A stretch of DNA of 19,186 nt from DASSBG01 sp964583865 (GCA_964583865.1 CAZOXZ010000038.1:1-19186); one strand, 5' to 3'; counted from the first letter of the stretch, positions 1 through 7,995 are shown. Translations and numbers: made by a program. Notes: a model not told the origin generated them from the sequence alone.

Positions 1-2
1 CT

Positions 3-25
3 GCAGGAGCGAGCCTCCTCGCGAC
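3..25. repeat. Degenerate REP-like palindromic element
   Basis: A GCAGGAGCGAG head is followed by a short stem-loop: GCGAG at 9-13 pairs with CTCGC at 18-22 across a CCTC loop. Head plus hairpin resembles the REP sequences (GTAGGAGCGAGC-type) scattered through pseudomonad and xanthomonad genomes, usually downstream of genes. Here it lies beyond the 3' end of the kinase gene, as expected. The GTAG head is altered to GCAG and only one copy is visible, so a chance hairpin cannot be excluded. Confidence 0.4.
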
Positions 26-58
26 CGGGCGAACAGCTCAGTCGCGGTTGCCGGGAAG

Positions 59-79
59 GGCCGTCATCGGGTGACGGTC
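59..79. other. Stem-loop downstream of the PfkB-family gene
   Basis: CCGTCA (61-66) and TGACGG (72-77) form a perfect 6-bp stem around a TCGGG loop, extendable by a wobble and a G-C pair in plus-strand RNA. It lies about 60 nt past the stop codon of the minus-strand kinase gene. It could act in 3'-end formation or mRNA stability, but neither strand has a T-run after the stem, so it is not a canonical intrinsic terminator. Confidence 0.25.
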
Positions 80-139
80 GCACAAACACGTGCGAGGTTG
101 GGGTGACCGGATGCGGGTGTTTCGCACAATGGTGGCAAA

Positions 140-1075
140 TCAGTCGAGGCTGTAGCCGAATTGGGCCTTGAAGTGGTCCTTGAACGTTTCCAGGTTGAAG
201 TTCTGGTTCTGGGTGCCCGGCTCGGCAACCTTCAGTGCGCCCATCAGGGATGCCACGCGACCGGTGGTGGCCAGGTCCAGGTTATTGGTCAGCCCGTGGA
301 TCAGGCCGGCACGATAAGCGTCACCACAGCCGGTGGGATCAGACACCTTTGCCGGCTTGGCGGCCGGAACCTCGATGGTCTCCGTCGCGGTGTGGATCCG
401 TGAGCCACTGGCTCCGCGGGTGACGAAATAGGCCTGGACACGGTCGGCAATATCGGCTTCGCTGTAGCCGGTGCGCTCCTGCAGCAGCTGGGACTCGTAG
501 TCATTGACGGCAACATAGGTTGCCTGGTCGATGAACGTCTTCAGGTCGTTGCCGTCGAACAGCGGCATGCCCTGGCCAGGGTCGAAGATGAACGGCGTGC
601 TTTGTTCGGCAAATTCGGTGGCGTGCTGGATCATTGCTTCGCGGCCGTCCGGCCCGACAATGCCGAAGTCGATGCCGGTGACGTCGCGCACGTGGTTTTC
701 GTGCGACCGTTCCATGGCGCCCGGGTGGAACGCGGTGATCTGGTTGTCGTCCAGGTCGGTGGTGATGAATGCCTGGGCCGTGAACATGTCCGGCAGCTCC
801 TTGACCTGATCCAGACGGATGTCGAGGGCGGCGAAGTACTCGCGATATGGGGTGAAGTCACCGCCTACCGTGGCCATGGGGACCGGCTCACCACCCAGAA
901 GCTTCAGGTTGTAGGCGATGTTGCCTGCGCAGCCGCCAAACTCACGCCGCATCTTCGGCACGAGAAAGGCCACGTTCAACATGTGGATCTTGTCCGGCAG
1001 AATGTGGCGCTTGAAATGATCGTTGAACACCATGATGGTGTCGAATGCGAGCGAACCACAGATAAGTGCAGGCAT
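140..1075 (-). CDS. PfkB-family carbohydrate kinase, adenosine kinase-like
   Basis: A 311-residue cytoplasmic sugar/nucleoside kinase of the ribokinase (PfkB) superfamily. Its closest recognisable subgroup is the bacterial adenosine kinase-like proteins, which phosphorylate adenosine or another ribose-type substrate with ATP. The N-terminal PfkB signature is at about residues 47-73 (FGGCAGNIAYNLKLLGG, then VGGDF). The C-terminal signature is at 246-257 (DPTGCGDAYRAG), with D252 the expected catalytic base and the GCG stretch forming the anion hole. The start at 1075 is chosen because GAGAGG lies 8 nt upstream and MPALICGSLAFD is the normal first strand of the fold. An in-frame ATG 48 nt upstream would add an unlikely extension and overlap the promoter. 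It is transcribed divergently from mreB. The family is secure, but the exact substrate cannot be read from sequence. Confidence 0.9.
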   Translation of the reverse strand: MPALICGSLAFDTIMVFNDHFKRHILPDKIHMLNVAFLVPKMRREFGGCAGNIAYNLKLLGGEPVPMATVGGDFTPYREYFAALDIRLDQVKELPDMFTAQAFITTDLDDNQITAFHPGAMERSHENHVRDVTGIDFGIVGPDGREAMIQHATEFAEQSTPFIFDPGQGMPLFDGNDLKTFIDQATYVAVNDYESQLLQERTGYSEADIADRVQAYFVTRGASGSRIHTATETIEVPAAKPAKVSDPTGCGDAYRAGLIHGLTNNLDLATTGRVASLMGALKVAEPGTQNQNFNLETFKDHFKAQFGYSLD

Positions 1076-1114
1076 CGAGGCAACCTCTCGTCCGGACAGA
1101 AGGCGAAAGCCGCG

Positions 1115-1120
1115 ATTATA
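1115..1120 (-). promoter_or_regulatory. Predicted -10 element for the PfkB-family gene
   Basis: On the minus strand this is a perfect TATAAT, 39 nt before the chosen start codon of the kinase gene. A transcript would begin near 1108 and have a leader of roughly 33 nt containing the GAGAGG ribosome-binding site. No good -35 hexamer sits 16-18 bp upstream, so the promoter may need an activator or be weak. The inverted repeat at 1142-1156 falls exactly in the -35 zone. Confidence 0.5.
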
Positions 1121-1141
1121 CATGTTGCAGCAAGCGGCAAT

Positions 1142-1156
1142 TCATGTGGTACATGA
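1142..1156. promoter_or_regulatory. Inverted repeat, candidate operator between divergent genes
   Basis: TCATGTGGTACATGA is a perfect inverted repeat with 6-bp arms and a 3-bp centre, followed directly by a further CATGA half-like motif. It lies between the two divergent start codons and overlaps the -35 region of the predicted kinase promoter. The size and symmetry fit a dimeric repressor or activator site. I do not recognise the motif as belonging to a known regulator. Confidence 0.3.
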
Positions 1157-1187
1157 CATGATCCGATGGTCGAGCCCTTTGCGTGTC

Positions 1188-1216
1188 TTGCTTCCACCCG
1201 GACACGTCACTAAACT
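1188..1216 (+). promoter_or_regulatory. Predicted promoter for the mreB operon
   Basis: TTGCTT at 1188-1193 and TAAACT at 1211-1216 are separated by 17 bp and resemble a sigma-70 promoter (3 of 6 and 4 of 6 consensus bases). Transcription would start near 1223, about 34 nt before the mreB ATG. The match is modest. It is supported mainly by position, since this is the only gap large enough to hold the promoter of the long plus-strand cluster. Confidence 0.35.
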
Positions 1217-1256
1217 TGCCGGCTCCCCTGCTTAGGTCGCGTGGTCGTCAGATCTC

Positions 1257-2303
1257 ATGTTCAAATTCTTTACCGGATTCTTTTCCAACGATCTGTCGAT
1301 CGATCTTGGTACTGCCAATACCCTCATCTATGTGCGCGACGAAGGCATTGTGCTGAATGAACCTTCGGTCGTCGCGATTCGCCAGGACCGTGGTCCGGGC
1401 GGTCCGCGCTCGGTCGCGGCTGTCGGCATGGACGCCAAGAAAATGCTGGGACGCACGCCCGGCAACATTGCTACCGTGCGCCCGCTGAAGGATGGTGTCA
1501 TCGCTGATTTCACGATGACCGAAGCGATGCTGCAGCATTTCATTCGGCAGGTGCACAAATCCCGGTTTCTGCGCCCCAGTCCGCGTGTCCTGGTTTGCGT
1601 CCCCTGTGGCTCGACACAAGTGGAGCGGCGCGCCATCAAGGAGTCGGCCGAAGGGGCGGGCGCCCGTGACGTGTTCATCATCGAGGAGCCCATGGCGGCA
1701 GCCATCGGCGCTGGAATCCCGATCGGGGAAGCCTGTGGGTCGATGGTGCTGGACATCGGCGGCGGAACATCCGAGGTCGCGGTGATTTCGCTCAACGGCA
1801 TCGTGGATTCGCAATCGGTGCGGATTGGCGGCGACCGCTTTGACGAGGCCATCATCAACTATGTGCGCCGGAATCATGGCACCCTCATTGGCGAGACGTC
1901 GGCCGAGCGCATCAAACTCGAGATTGGCTGCGCCTTCGCTCAAGATGAGATTCGCGAGATACAGGTTTCCGGACGCAACCTGGCCGAGGGTGTGCCACGC
2001 ATCATAACGATGAACTCCAATGAAGTTCTTGACGCCTTGACCGAGCCCCTGGCCGGCATCGTTGCGGCGGTGAAATCCGCACTGGAACAAACGCCGCCGG
2101 AACTGTCCGCAGACGTGGCCGAGCGCGGCATCGTACTCACCGGCGGCAGTGCCCAGTTGCGTGACCTGGACAAGTTGATTTCCGAAGAAACAGGTTTGTA
2201 TGTGCAAGTGGCCGATGACCCGCTGACGTGCGTGGCACGCGGTGGTGGTCAGGCGCTCGAACTTGTCGATCGCGATGGCAGTGATTTCTTCTCACCGGAA
2301 TGA
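1257..2303 (+). CDS. mreB: Rod shape-determining actin-like protein MreB
   Basis: The bacterial actin homologue. It polymerises with ATP into antiparallel membrane-bound filaments that orient lateral-wall synthesis by the RodA/PBP2 complex. At 348 residues it matches the family length (347 in E. coli). Actin-fold nucleotide motifs are clear: DLGTANT at 16-22 (phosphate 1), DIGGGTSEVAV at 166-176 (phosphate 2), GETSAERIK at 212-220, and the adenosine-binding segment GIVLTGGSAQL at 291-301. The N-terminus MFKFFTGFF is hydrophobic and probably contributes to membrane attachment. The ribosome-binding site is weak, but the start is fixed by the family-typical N-terminus. It is first in the long plus-strand cluster, 39 bp before mreC. 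Assignment is essentially certain. Confidence 0.98.
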   Translation: MFKFFTGFFSNDLSIDLGTANTLIYVRDEGIVLNEPSVVAIRQDRGPGGPRSVAAVGMDAKKMLGRTPGNIATVRPLKDGVIADFTMTEAMLQHFIRQVHKSRFLRPSPRVLVCVPCGSTQVERRAIKESAEGAGARDVFIIEEPMAAAIGAGIPIGEACGSMVLDIGGGTSEVAVISLNGIVDSQSVRIGGDRFDEAIINYVRRNHGTLIGETSAERIKLEIGCAFAQDEIREIQVSGRNLAEGVPRIITMNSNEVLDALTEPLAGIVAAVKSALEQTPPELSADVAERGIVLTGGSAQLRDLDKLISEETGLYVQVADDPLTCVARGGGQALELVDRDGSDFFSPE

Positions 2304-2342
2304 TATCTGTCGGGTCATGACGGTACGCCTGCCTCGATTCCA

Positions 2343-3275
2343 ATGGCCCTGACGAGGAGCAACGACCGCGCGTCGTTGTTTTCCCCGGACGTGGCCGGGA
2401 CCATCCAGCTGATGGTGTACCTTGCGCTGGCCTGCGGTCTGATGCTGGCGGATCATCATTTCGGGATGCTGCAACGCGCCCGCCAGGTGAGTGCCGTGAT
2501 TGCCGAGCCGGTGTTCATGGCCGCGGCATTGCCGGCAAAAATTGCGCACGGCATGGACGCGGCGCTGACCGACCGACGCACATTGCGCAAGGAGAACCGG
2601 CAATTGCGTGAGTCCCTGTTGCTGGCCGAGGCGCGTATCGACCGGTTGCGCCGTCTCGGCGCGCAGAATCGGCGGTATCGTCAGTTGCTTGCGGTGCAGG
2701 ACCAGCTGGATTTCAAGGTTCAGACGGCACGCCTCGTCGGCGTGGATCTTGGCCGTTATCGTCACCGCGTCCTCATCGGCGCCGGTGCGGATCAGGGCAT
2801 CAGCGTCGGCATGACCATCATGGATGCCCGTGGCGTCATGGGCCAGGTGGTCGAAGTCGGCAAGAACACCGCCCAGGTGATGCTGATCACGGACCCGGAA
2901 CACGACATCCCGGTTGTCGTCGAGCGTACCGGACTGCGCCTGATCGCTCGCGGCACCGGCCGACGCGATGACTTGCGGGTAGGCGCGATTCCGCTCAGTG
3001 CGGATATCCGGGTCGATGATCGCCTGATCACTTCGGGTCTGGGTGGGCAGTTCCCGGCAGGCTTTCCGGTGGCACGCGTCACGGCGGTCAAGGTGGGTGT
3101 GGACGGCATGTTCAAGGTCGCCGATGCCACCCCTGCGGCGGATCTTGGACGCAGCACGGAGGTGTTGGTTTTGCGTCCTCACGCCACCGCCATGGGGCCG
3201 CCCGCCCCGGCCCCCGCATTCGGCCCGCCAGTGTCGCCGGAAGCAGCACGTGATGGCGCTTCGGGAGCGCAGTGA
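2343..3275 (+). CDS. mreC: Rod shape-determining protein MreC
   Basis: A bitopic inner-membrane scaffold with a large periplasmic part that binds PBP2 and helps activate the RodA-PBP2 synthase. Visible architecture: short cytoplasmic N-terminus, one transmembrane helix at about 20-38, a charged coiled coil at about 75-118 (dimerisation), then the paired beta-barrel domain at about 125-278. That domain contains family landmarks such as GVMGQVVEVGKNTAQVMLITD and GLGGQFPAGFPVARV in shortened form. After residue 284 comes a Pro/Ala-rich, probably disordered tail. The ATG is the only reasonable start after the mreB stop, although its ribosome-binding site is poor, so reinitiation from mreB is plausible. 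mreD begins 3 nt after its stop. Confidence 0.96.
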   Translation: MALTRSNDRASLFSPDVAGTIQLMVYLALACGLMLADHHFGMLQRARQVSAVIAEPVFMAAALPAKIAHGMDAALTDRRTLRKENRQLRESLLLAEARIDRLRRLGAQNRRYRQLLAVQDQLDFKVQTARLVGVDLGRYRHRVLIGAGADQGISVGMTIMDARGVMGQVVEVGKNTAQVMLITDPEHDIPVVVERTGLRLIARGTGRRDDLRVGAIPLSADIRVDDRLITSGLGGQFPAGFPVARVTAVKVGVDGMFKVADATPAADLGRSTEVLVLRPHATAMGPPAPAPAFGPPVSPEAARDGASGAQ

Positions 3276-3278
3276 ACG

Positions 3279-3761
3279 ATGAAACGTGACGTTTCCCTGG
3301 CGTTTGTTTTCAGCGTGGCAATCGCGTTTCTGCTGATTCTCGTTCCATTCCCTGATGCCCTGGCTGCATGGAAACCGTACTGGCTGGCCATGGTGCTGTT
3401 GTACTGGATCATCGAGGATGAACAGCGGGTCACTCTGGGCCTGTTGTTCTTCCTCGGCCTGGCTGCTGACGTACTGGTCGGCAACCTCCTTGGTGAACAG
3501 GCCTTGCGATTGATTGTGCTGGGCTTCATCGCCTTGCGTTATCGTTCAAGGCTGAGATTCTTCACCATGTGGCAGCAGACACTGGCGATTCTGTTGCTGT
3601 TGTTCAACGATCGCATACTGCTGCTGATGGTGCGGGCCTTTGCCGGTCGCGGTTGGCCGGCATGGGACTATTGGCTGTCGCCTCTGGCCGGAGCGTTGTT
3701 GTGGCCGTTCGTGTTCCTGCTGCTGGATGGCCTGCGCTCACACGCCAGGCTGAGGGACTGA
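3279..3761 (+). CDS. mreD: Rod shape-determining membrane protein MreD
   Basis: A small polytopic inner-membrane protein, 160 residues (162 in E. coli), that works with MreC in the elongasome. Five or six hydrophobic segments fill most of the chain, beginning with SLAFVFSVAIAFLLILVPF near residue 6. The loop WKPYWLAMVLLYWII and the DEQRVTLGLLFFLGLAADVL segment are typical of the family. GGGAG lies 11 nt before the ATG. It starts 3 nt after mreC and its stop codon overlaps the ATG of a 15-codon ORF leading to mrdA. Sequence conservation in this family is low, so much of the confidence comes from position between mreC and mrdA. Confidence 0.93.
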   Translation: MKRDVSLAFVFSVAIAFLLILVPFPDALAAWKPYWLAMVLLYWIIEDEQRVTLGLLFFLGLAADVLVGNLLGEQALRLIVLGFIALRYRSRLRFFTMWQQTLAILLLLFNDRILLLMVRAFAGRGWPAWDYWLSPLAGALLWPFVFLLLDGLRSHARLRD

Positions 3762-3808
3762 TGGTGCCTGGCCGCAAGCCATTTGCCGGATTTTTCTGGG
3801 GAGGCTGA
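3761..3808 (+). other. Possible 15-codon ORF bridging mreD and mrdA
   Basis: The ATG at 3761 overlaps the mreD stop in a TGATG arrangement typical of coupled reinitiation. The frame reads MVPGRKPFAGFFWGG and ends at 3808, two bases before the mrdA GTG. Its last codons contain the mrdA Shine-Dalgarno sequence. It could carry ribosomes from mreD to mrdA, or be a chance ORF. There is no ribosome-binding site of its own beyond mreD translation. Confidence 0.15.
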
Positions 3809-3810
3809 TC

Positions 3811-5712
3811 GTGGGCGCACGCCAACAGCAGCCGCTGAAATGGGAAGCGGATGAGCGCCAACTCTTCCGTGGACGTGCGTGGCTCACTTTCGGGCTGCTG
3901 CTGCTGGCGTTGACGTTGCTGGCAGGCCGCTATTTCTGGCTTCAGGTCATCCAGTACGACCAGTTCAGCACGCGCGCACGCAACAATCGGGTTCATTTGC
4001 GCCATCTGCAACCGCCGCGCGGGTTGATTTTTGATCGCAATGGCGTTCTTCTGGCTGAAAACAGGCCGGCCTTCCGCCTGGAGGTGATTCCCGAGCGGGT
4101 CGACGACATCGATGCGATGCTCGAACGCCTGGCGCGTATCGTGCCGCTGTCTGACGCGGACCTGGAACGCTTCGGCGACCAGCTTGGTCAGCACAGGAGC
4201 TTCCAGCGCGTACCGTTGAAGTTCGACCTGAGCGACGTGGACATGGCGCGTTTTGCCGTGAGGCGCTGGCGATTTCCGGGCGTGGAAATCCAGCCGTACC
4301 TCACACGCGAATACCCGCTGGGCTCTTACCTCGCCCATGTGATCGGCTATGTGGGCCGGATTGACGACAACGACCTCGTCGACCGTGACGCCAAGCGTTA
4401 TGCCGGGGCAACGCATATCGGCAAGATCGGGATCGAGCGTTATTACGAATCCCTGCTGCATGGTGTTCCGGGCTATGAGCTGGCCGAGGTCAATGCGGAC
4501 CAGCGCCCCTTGCGCGTGCTCGAGCGGCATTCGCCCGAACCGGGCGTGAACCTGATCCTGACAATCGACGCCAGGCTGCAGAAGGCCGCCGTCGAAGCAC
4601 TGGGTGAGCGCGCCGGTGCGGTGGTTGCCATGGATCCCCGCAACGGCGAGGTTCTGGCCATGGTGAGCCGTCCGGGTTTTGATCCCAACCTGTTCGTCAA
4701 CGGTATCAGCCATCTGGATTATTCCGCGCTGTTGGCAGATCCGATGAAACCGTTCCTGAACCGGGCCTTGCGTGGCGTGTATCCACCCGGCTCGACCATC
4801 AAGCCGTTCATGGGACTTGCCGGGCTGGTGATGGATCTGCGCACCCCGTCGGACAAGACGCTTTCGACCGGGACATGGTATTTGCCCGGCGTGTCACGCG
4901 GGTATCGTGATGATCGCCGTGGCGGCTTCGGTTGGGTGGACCTGGACACGGCGATCACCCGATCGGTGAATACATACTTTTATCAGCTGGCCCATGACAT
5001 GGGCATCGACCGCATGGCGGCCTTCATGAAGAAGTTCGGCTTCGGCCAGCCCACCGGCCTGGATCTGATCGGCGAAGCCGACGGCATCCTGCCCTCGCGG
5101 CAATGGAAGCGCGCGCACAAGGGCAAGCCCTGGTATGCGGGCGAGACCGTGATTGCCGGCATCGGTCAGGGGTACTGGTCCGTGACGCCGCTGCAACTGG
5201 CGCACGCGGTGACCATCCTGGCCAATGGCGGGCACAGCTACAAGCCTCATCTGTTGCGTGCCACGAGCAGGGGCATCGGTGGCAGCGTGACGATGGTGGA
5301 TGAACCAAACGCGGTGGACGTGGATGCGGCGCGTGCCGACGCCTACGCCGTGGTCCGCGAGGCCATGGTGCATGTGGTGAACAGCCCCAACGGTACGGCT
5401 CGCGGCATCGGAGAAGGCTTTCCGTTTGCCATCGCCGGCAAGACTGGAACCTCCGAACGGGTGTCACGCACGACCAAGGCCTACCGTTCGAACCTGTCGC
5501 GTGACGAACTGGCCGAACTGCATCATGCACTGTTCGAAGCGTGGACGCCGGCGCGTGACCCGCGCATCGTGGTAATCGTCATCGTCGACCATGGCGCTTG
5601 GGGTTCCAGCGCCGCGGCGCCGGTGGCGCGGCGTGTGCTGGATGCATGGCTGGAAACGGACGCTGCCAGGCAGTTGCTGGAAGCGCAACGGGACGCGGAG
5701 ATGGCGCCGTGA
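3811..5712 (+). CDS. mrdA: Penicillin-binding protein 2, elongasome transpeptidase
   Basis: The monofunctional class B transpeptidase that cross-links nascent glycan made by RodA during lateral-wall growth; periplasmic, with one N-terminal membrane anchor. Its 633 residues equal the E. coli PBP2 length. The anchor is at about 24-43, the pedestal/dimerisation domain runs from about 60 to 240 (PPRGLIFDRNG at 68-78), and the transpeptidase domain from about 255 to 615. Catalytic motifs are intact: S328-T-I-K331 (acylated serine and general base), S385-V-N387, and K544-T-G546. The GTG start is preceded by an excellent GGGGAGG at 3798-3804, 6 nt away. The gene end overlaps rodA by 4 nt (GTGA), consistent with equal synthesis of the two partners. 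Beta-lactams of the mecillinam type target this family. Confidence 0.98.
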   Translation: MGARQQQPLKWEADERQLFRGRAWLTFGLLLLALTLLAGRYFWLQVIQYDQFSTRARNNRVHLRHLQPPRGLIFDRNGVLLAENRPAFRLEVIPERVDDIDAMLERLARIVPLSDADLERFGDQLGQHRSFQRVPLKFDLSDVDMARFAVRRWRFPGVEIQPYLTREYPLGSYLAHVIGYVGRIDDNDLVDRDAKRYAGATHIGKIGIERYYESLLHGVPGYELAEVNADQRPLRVLERHSPEPGVNLILTIDARLQKAAVEALGERAGAVVAMDPRNGEVLAMVSRPGFDPNLFVNGISHLDYSALLADPMKPFLNRALRGVYPPGSTIKPFMGLAGLVMDLRTPSDKTLSTGTWYLPGVSRGYRDDRRGGFGWVDLDTAITRSVNTYFYQLAHDMGIDRMAAFMKKFGFGQPTGLDLIGEADGILPSRQWKRAHKGKPWYAGETVIAGIGQGYWSVTPLQLAHAVTILANGGHSYKPHLLRATSRGIGGSVTMVDEPNAVDVDAARADAYAVVREAMVHVVNSPNGTARGIGEGFPFAIAGKTGTSERVSRTTKAYRSNLSRDELAELHHALFEAWTPARDPRIVVIVIVDHGAWGSSAAAPVARRVLDAWLETDAARQLLEAQRDAEMAP

Positions 5713-6839
5713 GTTCCGTGATCCGCACCCGTGCAAGCCGCCTGCTGCGGCGCATTGTTGCCCGGCCCAGGCTGGACGTGCCGTTGATGATTGCCCTGCT
5801 GCTGCTGATGGGTACAGGGCTTGCGGTGTTGTACAGCGCCGGTGACATGAATGCCGGTCTTGTGTGGCGCCAGGCCGCTCGCCTTGGTCTCGGGATCCTG
5901 TTGCTGTTCATCGTCTCGCGGTTGCCGCCGCCGATGCTGCGTGTCTGGACGCCCTGGTTTTACGGTGTCAGCACGGCGCTGCTGGTGCTGGTGCTGCTTT
6001 TCGGTGAAGGTGACGGCGCCATTCGTTGGCTGGATCTCGGCTTTGTGCGATTCCAGCCCTCGGAATTGCTGAAGCTGGCCACGCCCATGATGCTGGCCTG
6101 GTATCTGCATTCGCGGCGCTTGCCGCCCACTTGGGGTCAGTTGGGCGTGTGTGCACTGATCATTGCCATTCCAGCGGGCATGATTGCCGAGCAGCCTGAT
6201 CTCGGTACGGCCCTGCTTGTCGTCGGTGCGGCGGTGTTCGTGGTGTTCCTGGCCGGCCTTAAGTGGCAGCGGATCGCCCTGCTGGGATCGCTGTTCCTGG
6301 CGAGCTTGCCGGTCGCCTGGCATTTTCTGCATGACTATCAGCGCCAGCGCGTGCTGACTTTGCTGAACCCGGCCTCCGATCCGCTGGGCAGCGGCTGGCA
6401 CATCATCCAGTCCAAGATCGCCGTGGGGTCCGGCGGCCTGCTGGGAAAAGGCTGGCATCAGGGCACGCAGTCCCACCTGGAGTTCCTGCCCGAGCACACC
6501 ACGGACTTCATTCTTGCCGTTCTGGCCGAGGAATTTGGTCTGGTGGGCGTGTTGTTGTTGTTTGCCCTGTACGCTTTCATCATCGGCCGTTGCATGTACA
6601 TCGTGATCCAGGCCCGGGACACCTGGTCGCGGCTTGTGGGTGGTTCGCTGGCGCTGAGTGTGTTCGTGTACGTGCTGGTCAATGGCGGCATGGTCAGTGG
6701 CGTGTTGCCGGTGGTTGGCGTACCCTTGCCGCTGGTGAGTTACGGCGGAACGTCTGCGGTTTCCCTGTTGACCAGTTTCGGAGTGTTGATGTCCATCCAC
6801 GCGCACCGCAAACTGACCGCGGACATGCGCTCCGGATGA
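5709..6839 (+). CDS. rodA: Peptidoglycan glycosyltransferase RodA (SEDS family)
   Basis: An integral inner-membrane SEDS polymerase that joins lipid II into glycan strands in complex with PBP2. The frame is open further upstream, but GTG at 5709 is chosen. It overlaps the mrdA stop as GTGA, has GGAG 8 nt upstream, and gives 376 residues, close to E. coli RodA (370). About ten hydrophobic segments are visible. The essential aspartate is D266 in LEFLPEHTTDFILA, preceded by GLLGKGWHQGTQS. IRWLDLGFVRFQPSELLK and the C-terminal PLPLVSYGGTSAVS are SEDS hallmarks. GTG at 5718 is a less favoured alternative start. Confidence 0.97.
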   Translation: MSSVIRTRASRLLRRIVARPRLDVPLMIALLLLMGTGLAVLYSAGDMNAGLVWRQAARLGLGILLLFIVSRLPPPMLRVWTPWFYGVSTALLVLVLLFGEGDGAIRWLDLGFVRFQPSELLKLATPMMLAWYLHSRRLPPTWGQLGVCALIIAIPAGMIAEQPDLGTALLVVGAAVFVVFLAGLKWQRIALLGSLFLASLPVAWHFLHDYQRQRVLTLLNPASDPLGSGWHIIQSKIAVGSGGLLGKGWHQGTQSHLEFLPEHTTDFILAVLAEEFGLVGVLLLFALYAFIIGRCMYIVIQARDTWSRLVGGSLALSVFVYVLVNGGMVSGVLPVVGVPLPLVSYGGTSAVSLLTSFGVLMSIHAHRKLTADMRSG

Positions 6840-6939
6840 TGATCCAATGGCCGGAACCGATGCTTTTTCCCCGATCAGGCTTGGGAAGGTTTGTCGGACG
6901 AGACAATTGGCCGGTCTCCTTTGTACTGCGTGCTACGCT

Positions 6940-7995
6940 ATGTCCATGACAATGAAATCTCTGGTTCCCTTTCTTTTTGCAGCCAGTGCCATGCTGGTGC
7001 CGTGGCTTCCCGGGGCGGTGTCTGCCGGCGAGAAGCACCCTGGTGAAACCGCTTTCGCCGAGCGCGTCGCGCGCGACCACAAAGTGTCGGTGGAAGAGCT
7101 CAAGACGTGGCTCGAGGAGGCCGATCGCAAGCAGAGCATCATTGATGCCATGCGGCGCCCGGCCGAGTCTCTGCCATGGCCCGACTACCGCGGGATCTTC
7201 CTGACCTCCGGACGCATCGCCTCGGGCGTGGCATTTTATGAGGACAACAAGGCCCTGCTGGACCGTGTCGCAGCCAAATACGGGGTGGATCCGCAGTACG
7301 TGGTGGCCATTCTCGGGGTGGAGTCCAACTACGGGCTCAACACCGGCAGCTATCGTGTGCTCGATGCCCTCGTGACCCTGGCGTTCCATTACCCGCCACG
7401 GGCCGACTTCTTCCGGGGCGAGCTGGAGAAGTTCCTCACCATGCCGTCCAGCCAGTTGCCCGGGCCACGGGAAGACATCAAGGGATCGTATGCCGGGGCC
7501 ATGGGTTGGGGACAGTTCATGCCTACCAGCGTCGCAGCCTATGCCCGCGACGAGGATGGCGACGGCCACATCGACCTTGTCCACTCTCTGCCCGACATCA
7601 CTGCCAGCATCGCCAACTATCTGGCGCGTCATGGCTGGCAGATGGGGCAGCCGGTTGCCATTCCGGCACAACGCAGCGCCGCCGCGGGCAGCGTGAAGAC
7701 CAGCCGCAGCAAGGTCATCCATACCGTCGGCTCGCTGGCGCGACAGGGTTACACCATCGATGGCGGCCCTGGCAATGATACGCCCGCGACCTTGTTGCAG
7801 CTGGAGGTGGGCAGCGAGAAAAAGGACTGGCTGACCTTCAAGAACTTTTACGTCATCACGCGGTACAACCACAGTCCGCTGTATGCCATGGCCGTGACCC
7901 AGCTGGCCAAGGCCATCGTAGCCGGCGTGCATGATGACGCCCCGGTGACCGCGACAGGGAAAGTGGCAGACGACGGAATCGACGCGGCGCAATGA
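6940..7995 (+). CDS. mltB: Membrane-bound-type lytic murein transglycosylase B
   Basis: A periplasmic lytic transglycosylase (GH103) that cleaves the MurNAc-GlcNAc bond with formation of 1,6-anhydroMurNAc. The catalytic glutamate is E128 in GVESNYG. The active-site groove motif GAMGWGQFMPTS follows at about 186-197. An EF-hand-like loop, DEDGDGHIDL near 204-213, matches the calcium site known from E. coli Slt35/MltB. The reading frame opens at 6847, but a signal peptide (MKSLVPFLFAASAML..AVSA) begins only at the ATGs at 6940, 6946 and 6952. The first is used, giving 351 residues. None has a good ribosome-binding site, so the start is uncertain. Unlike E. coli MltB there is no lipobox cysteine at the cleavage region, so a soluble periplasmic form is inferred. 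About 100 bp separate it from rodA. Confidence 0.93.
   Translation: MSMTMKSLVPFLFAASAMLVPWLPGAVSAGEKHPGETAFAERVARDHKVSVEELKTWLEEADRKQSIIDAMRRPAESLPWPDYRGIFLTSGRIASGVAFYEDNKALLDRVAAKYGVDPQYVVAILGVESNYGLNTGSYRVLDALVTLAFHYPPRADFFRGELEKFLTMPSSQLPGPREDIKGSYAGAMGWGQFMPTSVAAYARDEDGDGHIDLVHSLPDITASIANYLARHGWQMGQPVAIPAQRSAAAGSVKTSRSKVIHTVGSLARQGYTIDGGPGNDTPATLLQLEVGSEKKDWLTFKNFYVITRYNHSPLYAMAVTQLAKAIVAGVHDDAPVTATGKVADDGIDAAQ

Noticed and set aside
3604..4713. A 369-codon minus-strand ORF opposite mreD and mrdA
   Set aside because: Antisense to mrdA with its catalytic motifs intact, and no family resemblance in the translation.
5523..6806. A 427-codon minus-strand ORF opposite rodA
   Set aside because: Gln/His/Arg-rich shadow of a membrane-protein gene; rodA is clearly the real gene.
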